Of a DNA stretch of 64,000 bases, positions 1 to 10,003 are shown in pieces (within the stretch, counting starts at the first letter, position 1; each line of letters begins with the position of its first letter). The notes below the pieces were generated by a model that was not told the origin of the DNA, did no database searches, and saw only the letters and a program-made list of their open reading frames with translations. The stretch comes from Earliella scabrosa. Taxonomy: Eukaryota > Basidiomycota > Agaricomycetes > Polyporales > Polyporaceae. Both the position numbers and the translations under genes were made by a program. The DNA lies in contig JABYQQ010000003.1 in the NCBI GenBank assembly GCA_022605405.1, positions 2,418,001 to 2,482,000 on the forward strand, in the 5' to 3' direction.

Positions 1-75
1 TCACTGGCCGTCCTTGATCATCTCCAGGGTCAATGGGGGCAGCTTCTTGAACTCGCGACCCCTTCCATAGGTCAT
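1..75 (-). CDS. Possible first exon of a gene running off the left edge
   Basis: On the minus strand an ATG at 75-73 opens a 24-codon reading (MTYGRGREFKKLPPL...) that ends at the window edge in GACGGCCAGTGA. The last bases can be read either as a stop or as a splice donor (CCA|GTGA), so this may be exon 1 of a gene lying to the left and transcribed away from GET3. I do not recognise the peptide. A 24-codon reading is short enough to occur by chance. Confidence 0.2.
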   Translation of the reverse strand: MTYGRGREFKKLPPLTLEMIKDGQ

Positions 76-533
76 TTTGAGCGATGAGCGCAGACGATGC
101 GTCCGGTTGTAACAATGCTTCCTGCCTTGTTGTTGAGAGTCGGACACGCTACGCATAAGCCATACAACGCACCTGTATCGTTCATAATCGTTGTAGCGTA
201 GACCGTACGCGTTCCGTTGCTCGTTGGCGATGAGCAGGGCTATGGACGGACCGCAATCAGTCTTCCCTGCGTATTCTGAGATCTATGCACCACATCATAC
301 CTTGGAAGTGCACCTGCGATCCTCCGGACATGGTATGCGACGGTATCGTCTTGAATGCACGCGATCTGGGTGGAAGGTGCTAGTATGAACGCGAGTGTAG
401 ACGAGGGTCCGAGGCAAGATGGGATACGCGGCTATCAGCCACTACAAGAACTTGTACATCGACCTCCACGACCTCACGACCCCGTCCACGCTCTGCACCT
501 TGCTGCCTCTCCATTTCGCCCTTGGACAACATC
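76..533. other. Intergenic region upstream of GET3
   Basis: This stretch probably holds the GET3 promoter and 5' leader. I see no TATA box, no repeat and no convincing coding frame; the short readings present lack splice support. Confidence 0.4.
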
Positions 534-1909
534 ATGGCCGACGAGATTCTTGAGCCCACTCTCCAGAACATCCTCGATCAGAAGTCGCTGAAATGGATCT
601 TCTGCGGCATGTCCCTCAGCCACTACCCCCGAAACCTTTGCTGATTCTGCTCGTCCGGTCCCATGTACAGGTGGAAAGGGTGGTGTCGGTATGTGAGAAT
701 ACTTTGAGATGACTTGGAATGGGACTTCATGGAGCATACGCGTTAGGGAAGACCACTACGTCGTGCTCACTGGCCATACAGTTGGCTCAGTGCCGTGAAT
801 CCGTCCTGCTGATTGTAAGTCACTCACACCATGAGCTTCACGTCTTTATTGAACCATGAGACCTAGTCGACGGATCCAGCACACAATCTGTCCGACGCGT
901 TTGGGCAGAAGTTCTCCAAGGAGGCGACGAAAGTCAATGGCTTCGACAACCTCTTTGCGATGGAAATCGACCCAACGAGCGCGATCCAGGAGATGGTTGA
1001 GCAGTGTGCGTATTCCTATGCTTACCTCTGAAGTCAAGGGTTCTCATCTTCTATCCAGCCGACTCGAACGGCATGATGGGTAGCATGATGCAGGACCTCG
1101 CGTTTGCCATTCCCGGCGTAGACGAGGCTATGAGTTTCGCTGAGATCATGAAGTGCGTCCATTCGTATCCATTCTCATTCTGCAAGACTTAGAGATGCAC
1201 GCGTTTCATGAGACATGTAAAGTCCATGGAATACTCCGTCATCGTCTTCGACACTGCACCAACAGGACACACCCTGCGCTTCCTCTCCTTCCCTACTGTC
1301 CTCGAGAAAGCCCTGGGCAAGTTGAGCGCACTGAGCGGACGCATTGGGCCCATGATCAGTCAAATGACAAGCTTGATGGGCGGTCAGGCGGATGCGCCTG
1401 AAGATATGTTCGCGAAACTGGAGTCCATGCGTGCGATTATCACGGAAGTGAACACGCAATTCAAGGATCCGGTGCGTTTCTGTCATAGTGTCACGTTGAG
1501 CCATTGTACTCAACCTCACCATGCCACAACAGGAGAAGACAACTTTCGTCTGCGTCTGCATCTCAGAGTTCTTGTCCCTGTATGAGACGGAGCGGCTAGT
1601 GCAGGAGCTCACCGCATACGAGATCGACACGCACAATATCGTCGTCAACCAGCTCCTCTTCCCTAAGAAGGGTACGTCGTCCCTCCTGCGTCATTGCACC
1701 AGCTCACCTTCGCACTCGCAGACTCGAACTGCGAGCATTGTCAGGTAAGGCACAAGATGCAGCAGAAGTACCTGAAGGAGGCGCACGAGCTCTACGACGA
1801 GTTCTTCCACATCGTACAGCTTCCCCTCCTCACTGAGGAGGTACGGGGTCCCCAGAAGCTCAAGGAGTTCAGCAAGATGCTCGTCACGCCATATGCTGCC
1901 CCACAGTAG
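534..1909 (+). CDS. GET3: GET3 ATPase for tail-anchored protein insertion
   Basis: Eight exons (534-606, 671-688, 747-814, 867-1005, 1059-1152, 1213-1471, 1533-1671, 1722-1909) join in phase to a 325-residue protein, the usual fungal Get3 length. Visible are the deviant Walker A loop GGKGGVGKTT (about residues 25-34), [12 protein letters not shown], the switch motif [11 protein letters not shown], the Met-rich substrate-groove region ([21 protein letters not shown]) and the zinc-binding CEHC near the C-terminus. Get3 is a cytosolic homodimeric ATPase that carries tail-anchored membrane proteins to the Get1/Get2 receptor of the ER. The first intron is GC-AG (607-670) and exon 2 is only 18 nt and encodes most of the P-loop. 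The start is the first in-frame ATG and gives the conserved N-terminus. The gene converges on RPS17. Confidence 0.95.
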
Positions 1910-2301
1910 ACTTACATTCACCGTCACTTACACGTACAGCTCTCGAAGCTTGTAATATTAACGGACAGTCTCGGAAAAGGATTTACTGGAAGGGGTCCCT
2001 ACACGAGACAATCTCACCACCGGGGAGCTGTTGTCAAAGATGATTTGAGGCTCGGGATATACATTCACGGCTGCTCTATCTTGGATGTGAGTTTTGATCT
2101 TGCATGGTCATTTTACAAGGGGACTGCCCGCCCAGTCCCGACAAAGGCAAGTACATACGAGAGGATAGGATAGCGACGACCGACAGCCCTGCGGGGGCTG
2201 CGCTCCGAAGGCCCCGACTATCATCTTTGTAGTAGCAATGCGGAGCATAACAGTCATAGTGCATAAGGGCCCAAGCCCAAGCGACGCAAGGATGCACCCG
2301 C
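1910..2301. other. Convergent 3' intergenic region (GET3 / RPS17)
   Basis: The stretch lies between two converging genes and should hold both 3' UTRs. I see no coding frame and no repeat. Confidence 0.5.
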
Positions 2302-3026
2302 TCACGAGCGGCCAGCACCGGGGACGTTGCGACGTTCCCTCCGGGGACCCCGCTCGACCTGCTGCGTCGCGGGCTGGACGACTGAGTGGGGGATCGAGTC
2401 GAAGTTGAGGGCGTGGAGAAGGTCCTATGATGGTGAACATGCGGGTTAGGCTATACTATAGACGATGAAGATACAGCACTTATGAACGCACCTTGGTGTC
2501 CGGGTCGATCTCCAGCGGGTTGACGGTGGTGTCAAGAGCGGAGACTTCGGGGACGTAGTTGTCCTTGCGCTCACGCTCCTCCTCCTGGAGCTTGAAGGAG
2601 ATACCACGGACGGGGCCGCGCTGGATACGCTTCATCAAGTGGGTCGTGAAGCCAGCGATCTTGTTCCGGAGACGCTTGGAGGGGACGACAGCCTGCAGCA
2701 AGACGCAATAAGCATCGCATGAATGGACTTTCATCCACCAATGATACGCACGACTTCATCGATAATACGCTTGTTCGTGTGGAAGTCGAGAGTAAGACGA
2801 GGGTAGCTATACCGCGTCCACATCAGCAACCTAACCCCCCATGCACATCCCGCCGTTTTCCTTTCCGCCGCGAACAGATGACCCAACATGGATGAGTACT
2901 CACTACTTCTCGATGAGGACACGGGAGGCCCTTTTGGTGGTCTTGGTACGTACGCGACCCTAGAGACGGCGAGATAAAAGTGAGCTAGGTATTCCGGCGC
3001 AGCAGCATAGTTTCGGGGCTGACCAT
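2302..3026 (-). CDS. RPS17: 40S ribosomal protein S17 (eS17)
   Basis: Five exons on the minus strand (3026-3024, 2959-2904, 2806-2752, 2692-2492, 2424-2302) give 145 residues. The body matches eS17 almost without gaps: [74 protein letters not shown]. The C-terminal exon ([16 protein letters not shown]) is the usual fungal variable tail. The first exon consists of the ATG alone, followed by a 64 bp intron whose donor GTCAGC is weak; the ATG sits in a good context (CCGCCATGG). The protein is a structural part of the small ribosomal subunit. The gene is head to head with RPS22, with 415 bp between the start codons, which suggests a shared promoter. Confidence 0.93.
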
Positions 3027-3441
3027 GGCGGATGTTGAGGATAGTCGAGGGCTTGAGCTTGATGCAGACGGCGGCGAGCTACACAGCTAGTGGGAGAGAG
3101 ATGGGGTCGGCGGATGCCGGGTGGCTGGGCTGAAACTGTACAGATATCAGCCACCGGTGCGCGTCCAGAAATGTTGAGCTAGGCGCTGGCAACTCAGGTC
3201 CCCTCATCGTCGCCGCCGTCGCCGCCCTCAAGACCCCTTCAAGGTGAATGATGCTCTCTCGCTGTGCCATGAGTTGCAACAGGCTGCGCTTGACGATTGT
3301 TTTCTCGCTGTCTCGCACGGTGATCTAGCTCGTCTTGACTCGCGCTTTCTGTAGCACGACACTCGGACGAGCGTATTCAAGTGTACTCATCCCGCCCTTG
3401 CGTCTCCATAGTCCTCCTCCGGCTCTCCTTGCTTGCCCACC
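3027..3441. promoter_or_regulatory. Bidirectional promoter between RPS17 and RPS22
   Basis: The 415 bp between the two start codons must contain both ribosomal protein promoters. A pyrimidine-rich tract precedes each gene, most clearly about 3400-3440 just before the RPS22 ATG. I see no TATA box. The shared role is inferred from orientation and spacing. Confidence 0.5.
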
Positions 3442-4234
3442 ATGGTCCGCGTCTCCGTTCTCAACGACTGCTTGGTGAGTCCGCAGCTTCATGTGGATGG
3501 AGAACGTGCTGATCATCGTGCAGAACAACATTGTCAACGCCGAGCGCCGTGGCAAGCGCCAGGTCCTTGTTCGTCCTTCATCGAAGGTCATTGTGAAGTT
3601 CCTCAGTGTCATGCAGCGTCATGGTATGTCCTCCTTTAACGATTTTGACATTCGGTATCTCTTGCCATTCGGTACAATCACCTTGCTGCCTCATCCACTT
3701 GCACTCGGAGTTATAACTACGATCGACGAGGTTCGCCTCCACCCGCCCCTCGTTTTAAGGCTCCGAAAAATCAAACTCCCTCTCGAAACCATCACAGCAC
3801 CGATTGCTTCATTCACGGGATCGGTGCTCACTGTAGAGGGCACATCTCCTTAACCTTTTGACATCCTTATTTATTGATCGTCATCCTACAGCTGAGACTG
3901 ACCGATGACTTTCTTTAGGCTACATCGGCGAGTTCGAGATTGTCGATGACCACCGTTCAGGAAAGATCGTCATCCAGCTGAACGGTCGCCTCAACAAGAC
4001 TGGTGTCATCTCGCCTCGCTACAACGTCCAGGTGAACCAGATTGAAGCATGGGTCAACTTGCTCCTCCCTGCTCGTGGCTTCGGCATCATCATCCTCGTG
4101 CGTGTTCATTGTCTGTACAACAACAGTGCGGTACTGATACGATGTCGTTGTAGACGACCTCGTCCGGTATTCTTGACCACGAGGAGGCACGTCGTAAGAA
4201 CGTCGGTGGCAAGCTTTTGGGCTATGTTTACTAG
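3442..4234 (+). CDS. RPS22: 40S ribosomal protein S22 / S15a (uS8)
   Basis: Four exons (3442-3474, 3524-3623, 3919-4097, 4154-4234) give exactly 130 residues, the length of yeast Rps22. Key stretches are [67 protein letters not shown] and the C-terminal [16 protein letters not shown]...GGKLLGYVY. uS8 binds 18S rRNA early in small-subunit assembly. Intron 2 (3624-3918, 295 nt) is about five times longer than its neighbours and carries an H/ACA snoRNA, described separately. The gene diverges from RPS17. Confidence 0.95.
3704..3847 (+). ncRNA. snR44: Intronic H/ACA box snoRNA (snR44-like) inside RPS22
   Basis: Intron 2 of RPS22 folds as a canonical two-hairpin H/ACA RNA. Hairpin 1: lower stem CGGAG 3706-3710 with CTCCG 3761-3765, upper stem ACGAGG 3726-3731 with CCTCGT 3748-3753. 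H box AAATCA 3768-3773 (ANANNA). Hairpin 2: lower stem CCCTCT 3778-3783 with AGAGGG 3835-3840, upper stem AGCACCGAT 3796-3804 with ATCGGTGCT 3820-3828. ACA box 3842-3844. The distance from upper stem to box is 14-15 nt in both hairpins, as pseudouridylation guides need. The 5' pocket (TTATAACT 3711-3718 and TTTAA 3754-3758) is complementary to UUAAA-UC-AGUUAU of 18S rRNA, placing the target at the uridine equivalent to yeast U106. Yeast snR44 guides that site and is itself hosted by an RPS22B intron. The target of the 3' pocket was not identified. Confidence 0.8.
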
Positions 4235-4590
4235 ATGTACACATGTATCAGTTATGCGCACTGTAGGTCATACCTAACCTAAAAATTGAACGGCCCACTG
4301 GGGTCATCATGCACGCGTCCTTGTCAGAGTCACTGACTCTCTGGCAATGTTCATGCACTCCGTCCTCCGATTCGTGCACACGACTGTTCTTGAGGTGGAA
4401 AGTCCTTTCATCAGGTCCATATCATGCGCACTGGGCTTGCTACGTATCCAGATTCGGCACACGTGTCTCGCTTGTGGGCGGTGCTGTCATTCCCGAACTT
4501 CGCCAAATCAGAGAGAACCGCCGCCAACTTAAACACTTGCCATTTTGAGGTTCACAGTCGGCGCTGGGCGCCACGTCGGCGGAGTTCGCG
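4235..4590. other. Intergenic region downstream of RPS22
   Basis: The stretch holds the RPS22 3' UTR. Nothing further is recognisable. Confidence 0.4.
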
Positions 4591-5090
4591 TCGTTGACGG
4601 TTGTGCGAGTTTCCCAGACCTTATCCTCAACCATATCCCCTTTCGACAACACCACCGGCCAGTTGTGGGACATCCAAATACATAGTACAGGTAGACTTAC
4701 CTCTTGTTCTCCCAGCGAGCCTTGTTCATGCACTTGACATCGTCGTGGGTTCTTTGCAACAGCTTGAGGTACTGGTGACCCAACTACATACCTTTCATTC
4801 ACACGAACTCAAACAGGTCACCCACGACTCCTTACTTCATTCCTCGCTTTGTGCGGTCCTCGGCATTCTCGAAGCTCATCGAGAACCTGGGATCTCCAGT
4901 TCGACCCTAGTCACCGGAAGGTCTTCTCAGCGCCGTAAGCATCAACCGAACGTGGTATACGTACGCAAGAACGCTCCATGAGTACTTACTCAGACTGTTT
5001 GTCCAGAGTCGTACCAGCGGTGAATCACACACCCGGTATGATGTGCAGATGCGCCTGAGCTCTATGCTATTCGGGCGCTCGTTACAAAAG
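4590..5090 (-). pseudogene. Unrecognised spliced reading, possibly a broken gene
   Basis: Minus-strand segments join across plausible GT-AG introns in one coherent frame. A segment ending VRLWTNSL (about 5060-4990) leads into SNWRSQVLDELRECRGPHK (about 4925-4860), then YLKLLQRTHDDVKC and MNKARWENKR (about 4780-4705). A donor GTAAGT follows at about 4704. The next likely segment, DMVEDKVWETRTTVND, is out of phase with the preceding exon by the splice sites I can see, and no start codon is evident at the 5' end. The amino-acid texture (charged, no low complexity) looks coding. I do not recognise the product. It may be a decayed gene or one whose exons I cannot join correctly. Confidence 0.3.
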
Positions 5091-5657
5091 GTACATCACC
5101 ATGGTTTCGATGGGCTGCATCGGAGTCTGTGTGTCACCAGATTCCGCCCGGCACGTTGTTCTGTGTATTCTTTCGGCCTCTTGCGTGCGGCAGGGTCGAG
5201 CACTGGCAGCACATATATAACTGCCGAGCCCGTAGTACTCAGCTCAAGCTCACCTACGAGAGCGCCGCACATTGAGCAGGTAAGCATGGTGTTTCGTTCG
5301 ATCAGACAATGTAGCTAATCATTACGCAAAACGCCTGATCGAGCAGAATTTCGAGTGATCGCGATCTTTACTCCGGTGCTCTCGGTCCTACACCTCAGCG
5401 CTTAGCAACCCACACCTTAGCCACCAACCACCACGTCCTGTTGCCCTACACGCTGGGTGCGTGCCGCTACGAGCCCCTTCCCTTCATTTGAGGTTTGTCT
5501 TACAATGATCTACGAGCGCACGAGGTTCTGAAACGCGGCCATGGGCCTATAGTGCACTCGTGCATCCAGCGCCATCTTCCCGACCACACAGAATTTCCAA
5601 CAGCGGCTCGTGGCACCCTCGGTATCTAGCGTTAATCCCGGTGTGGACGGTACGGAC

Positions 5658-6409
5658 ATGGACACGATGCGTACGTATGCACGTGACAATCAGGACGGAC
5701 GAGCCCCTTTGTCCAACGTGGAGATCGACAACGTCCCACGACACCACCGCACCGAGTCTGCTTTGTACTCATACCACACGACAGCGAAGAGTGGGACTTG
5801 GACGCAGACGAACATGGCGGAACACCCAGCGGAGAATGACCGGTTTCTGAGAAGTGCGTCAGAATTCCTTCTTTGTTCGAGAAATGAGGCGGTCTTGGAG
5901 CGGCGCCACTAACGCATCACCATCTCTTCCTGCTGTTTGCAGGGACTGAGAATGCAATTGAATCGTCGTCCGCATCGGCAGTTGTTCCCGGACGGATACA
6001 CACAAGAAGCTCCCCTGGAGCGCGGTATGCTCGGCGGACACATTACATTGTGAGTGATTCTTGGAAGATGTCAAAAGCGGGAACACTCCTTCCCTGACTC
6101 GTTGTCGTAGGAGGGCGATAGGGTCATCGTTTGCGTGTGCGAAGACCGACTTGGGACATGGCGGCATGGTGTAGTGGCAAACCTTGAGCGGTACCCCGTT
6201 CGATACGAGGTGGGGCCGTTCGACCGACTCTTCTACTCCCTTCATCAGCACTCACGACTTTGTTTCATGACTGGCTTTAGGGTCGCGGACAATACACTTA
6301 CCCTGTATTGTATCCTTCGAGGAACCGTACCGTCATGGGTTACTTTAACCCAACACGGTACGAGATGCTGTACGACGAATGGCTGGCTACTCTCGAGCTC
6401 GGTTCATAG
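5658..6409 (+). CDS. Small unrecognised protein, paralogous to the gene at 20672-21288
   Basis: Four exons (5658-5853, 5943-6049, 6111-6209, 6281-6409) join in phase to 176 residues. The N-terminal half is polar and Ser/Thr/Arg-rich. Exon 3 encodes a compact unit starting EGDRVIVCV, with W-x4-VVANLERYP and ending RYE. Exon 4 continues with YTYPVLYPSRNRTVMGYF and ends LATLELGS. The alternation of short beta-like segments in exons 3-4 suggests a small barrel, but that is inference and I do not recognise a named domain. The gene at 20672-21288 shows the same layout with both introns at equivalent places. The donor after exon 3 (GTGGGG) is weak. The start is the first in-frame ATG; an upstream exon is possible, since the frame stays open to about 5588. 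Confidence 0.5.
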
Positions 6410-6844
6410 ACAACTGGCCATGTCTCGCCGCTCGCTACTTATTCCTTATGATGATGTAACTTACTCGAATACTTGGCTGTATTGTACTCGAGGTATGCAG
6501 CTATCTCCATCTTCGATGGTCCGTCTGCCGACTTGACGAGTGCCGGCATGTGGCGATGCGTGAGTGCTACGCTAACTCTTGTGCAACTTCATCTCTGACG
6601 TGTTCTACTCATGCTAGCTCGTGGTTCAAGAAGCAATCGCATTTGTGACACCACGCGTCTGACAGTCTTTGTGGTTCGTAGCATTGCGTGTTGCCAAAGC
6701 GCCGAGGACCTTTCTGCATTAGCAAGCTGGCGAAAGCGTGAGCCTGGACAACGCATTGACCAACTCATTCTCCATGCCATATAAGACATCGCACCCAAGG
6801 CTGGCATCTCTAACCTACACTCCCTCCCCGCCACAGACTCGAGG
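6410..6844. other. Intergenic region with pyrimidine-rich leader
   Basis: The last 60 bases before the next ATG (about 6790-6840) are C/T-rich, as in a fungal transcription start region. I see nothing else. Confidence 0.35.
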
Positions 6845-7379
6845 ATGTCTTCCACTTCCTTCCAGGGCTACGCTTCCAAGCCAGAGCTGGCTACAGCTCA
6901 GTATCCGCGACTGGATACGACTACGATAAACTCGAGCACCGCGGAGACCAACGGAGGCGACCTTTCCGATGCCGAAGAAGGCTACATCACCGCTCCAACC
7001 GAGTTGACGACGCCACCCAACGTCCAGTCACCTGCTGCGCCTAGCTCAGCCCACGGCGGCGGACATCAGACCGCTCAAGACAGTGGCCTCAGTGCACAAC
7101 GCGACACAACCACCGGCATCGCGCAAGCTTCCAAGACTTTCGGAGTGTCAGATGCGAAGGTGGATGGGAAGGAGGCGGTTCCGGCTGGCGTCGCAATGTC
7201 AGAAACTTCGTCCTCTGTTATGCAGGTGAGTCGCTCTTACTGCGGCTACATCCGTGTATACGCTGACGACGGTGACCGGAATCATACAGTAGGGGCGCCC
7301 ACCAAGTGTTCGAGGTGACGGAAAGAGGGAACATAGCACTGGTAGATTCGTCCCGCCATTGAAGCGGAAAGCAAGTTGA
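6845..7379 (+). CDS. Hypothetical Ser/Thr/Ala-rich small protein
   Basis: An ATG at 6845 opens a 127-codon exon (6845-7225) that ends in a good donor (CAG|GTGAGT). A second exon from 7293, after the acceptor TACAGTAG, adds 28 residues ending PPLKRKAS before TGA, for 155 residues in all. The composition is rich in Ser, Thr, Ala and Pro with acidic patches (GDLSDAEEGYITAPTE), so much of it is probably disordered. The last residues are basic. I see no signal peptide or membrane segment. I do not recognise it. Using the nearer acceptor at 7290 instead would give an immediate stop after the first exon. Confidence 0.4.
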
Positions 7380-9120
7380 GACTCGGCCACATCAAGTGTT
7401 CATACATGGCATTCCAAAGTGTTCACTTCTGCTCATGAACCAGTGCCAGGGCCACGGGGTTCAACAGGTTCAACAGGATCATCGCTGACGCAGTGCTGTC
7501 TCCGCTCAGGCTAGTAAGCGGAACCCACTAAGGCGGCATAGCGGTATCGCTCCACCCCACCGCTCCTGAGCTCGGGTGTGCTGTATGTCGGTACATACGC
7601 CCACTGGCTGTTGGTTGAATCAAGTCCCACCTCAATCCATAAATGCCATATAGGGGAAAGTCGAAAGAAAGCAGTGCATTGACTACCGATCTAACCGAGC
7701 GCTTAGACTCCAGTTAGTCTTTGTGGGTTGTTATGACCTCCCCAACGCCGAATGTGCATAATACCCTACGTAAGGATCTCGTTCCTTTTTGCTCACCAAG
7801 TTGTGAGGGTGTCATTTTCGAGGATTGCTGTCGCGCTGAAGATGCGGAGTCGATGGGCGCCAGTCGCCACGTCCGTCGAGACACGGAGAGTCTCTGACTC
7901 GTGGTCAAGCACCTGACGGTATGCCTTGCGCCCACCCCTGTTGCATAGATGCTGACATTGGACTTTCCCTACGTGCAGAGAAGAGGTCGGTCCGGAGTTC
8001 TCAGCCGCAGAGGCCTGTCGAGACTCAGCTGTATGCTTCACCCTAGAATTGCCCTTTCGTCAGTTGACCATCAATATGCTGCGAATGGTACGGTGCGCAG
8101 ACCCTACGCTCTAGAACGCCCGTGACAAGCGGAACAGAAGGGCGTTCTGATGTTCACCGGTGTGCGGAGTCGAAGCGGTGCGTCCGTGGCCGCCATCTCG
8201 AAAACTTGACCCTTGATGATCTCTCCCATCTGCAGCCAAGTTCCACCACCTGCTGGACGGAGCTGAGTTACAGGTCCTAAGTATGCAGCGTAGGACTAGA
8301 CAACCTATGCTGCTATGACTGGCGTCCGACCACGCGTTGGCAGAGTCCCGGGCAGAACTGAGCCGGGTAAGTATTTGCGCCGCTTGTCCTAGCGCGAAGG
8401 TTCGGACGGCGCCCGGGTCGTCCAGAAGAAGGCTGGGACCCGCATGGCGTTATCAGAGCGGCCATCTGGGATGTATTGTTCCTTGATAGGGCATGAGACG
8501 AGCGCAAGGAACAGAGGATGCCGTTTTGGTGCAGGGTACGCCTACACGAACAAACATTGGCAAACATGGTTTGGAACAGCGCGAAATGCCCCGCCTACGC
8601 GACAACCATGCCCCCAACATGTGGTCGTTGAGAAGAGGGATTGCCAAGCTGTCTTTGTGGGTACCCTCCTGCGCCCATTCCCCCCGTAGTCCCTTGCAAA
8701 TCCGCCCCCAGCCGGCGCTGACTCCTCCCTCTCTGAAGGCTCGCCACACTAGCAGGTCGCCCATTTCCGTCCTCAGAGGGCCAGCGCATGGTAGTGTTAT
8801 GTCGCCGGTCCACTGCTGGATTATCTGCGCCCATGCGGATGACTGCTGCGAAGTTTGTCGGGAATGTCGTGATGCGCAGACTATTGTTGCAGGATTGGTT
8901 GGCAGACATCTCCGCCCATGTTCTTCTAGATTCAGAAGAGCAAGCTGGGCTCGTTCCGCTCCTTATCAGGCAAGAGAACAGGCCCTCGATTCCCATGAGC
9001 CAAGGTCAGGCCGTCGCAGAAGCCTTGCGCCCGGATCCGAACAACGGAAGACCCTTGTTCCTCTGGAGGCTGACGCAACCGCCACACCCGACAGCCCCGA
9101 GGAGGAGCCGCTCGTCCATC
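7380..9120. other. Gene-free stretch
   Basis: Frames longer than 100 codons exist (for example 8493-9125) but show no domain, no splice structure and atypical composition for coding sequence here. A short direct repeat GGTTCAACAGGTTCAACAGG sits at about 7460-7480. I see no transposon ends. Confidence 0.35.
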
Positions 9121-9128
9121 TATAAAAG
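9121..9128 (+). promoter_or_regulatory. TATA box of an orphan promoter
   Basis: TATAAAAG is followed by a C-rich leader of about 95 bases that resembles 5' UTRs of strongly expressed fungal genes, then ATG at 9223. The gene it should drive is not convincing. Confidence 0.4.
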
Positions 9129-9222
9129 ACCACCGCGCCTTCACGGTGCTCTGCCCACAACCTCCATCACTCCCAGCTCGATTCAACCGCTATTCCTGCT
9201 TCCTCCAGCCCCTCTGACGACC

Positions 9223-9264
9223 ATGACCGACACTGCTCGCCCCGACAAGAAGGACAACATGTGA
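9223..9264 (+). CDS. Thirteen-codon reading downstream of a TATA box; truncated gene or exon 1
   Basis: ATG at 9223 gives MTDTARPDKKDNM and then TGA. The end overlaps a possible donor (AACAT|GTGAAG), so it may be the first exon of a gene whose later exons I could not find. It could also be the remnant of a truncated gene. The charged N-terminus resembles those of small fungal stress proteins, but this is too short to assign. Confidence 0.2.
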   Translation: MTDTARPDKKDNM

Positions 9265-10003
9265 AGACATCAGCAGGGCCGACACTTGTGGAAGGCACGT
9301 CTTCACCCTTCACTTCCTGCTCATCGTCCTTGAGTCTGTTCGGTAACCTTCGAAGACAGACTGGACGGCTGGTGTGCATCGGTGTGAAAACTGTACGTGT
9401 TCATCATGCCCTCCGGCGAACTGGTCTCATACTCACCGCGACACAGGTAGCGTTGATGTATGCCTTCCCGGGCAAATGGTCGTATCGCGTTTCGCGCGGC
9501 GGTCCACGACCGCCTAGTCGTGTGAGCGGGCTCTATGACCCAGGCGTTATTGCTCTGCTGCGGGATCAACTGCAGGATCACCGTGGGGGCAGGGTGAACC
9601 GGGACGGTCATCCGTCACTTCGCGTGGCAATGGCTGCATGATCGCCAAAACCAACAACGTGTCGCGGCACGGGTAGGCGACGTACGCACCACGGTGTCGC
9701 GTCGCCAACGAGGGGTCGTCCAGCGATGGTACGTCGCACAGTCCTTCTGCACCCAAGGTTACCGTACTCACTTTGTCCCAGGATGGTGAAGGCCCCTCCT
9801 ACGCGGAGCAATCTCTGCTTCCGCCAGCGCTTGGGCGCGACGGCGAGAGCGTGCTGTAGTGCTGTTCGGTGACTCTGGGCTAGACGTAGCCACTCCTGAA
9901 GTCGGCGCGCCCGTTCGCCGCATCGGCCATGCGCGCTCTTCTGCTGTCCGTCCTTGCGCTGCATGACACTCCAGTAGGAGCGTCAAAAGCTTGTCATGCA
10001 GCG
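9265..10003. other. Gene-free stretch
   Basis: I see no frame with splice support and no recognisable element. Confidence 0.35.

Noticed and set aside
8493..9125. A 210-codon open frame on the plus strand
   Set aside because: It has no domain, no splice signals and low-complexity composition, and it overlaps a TATA box used by a different reading.
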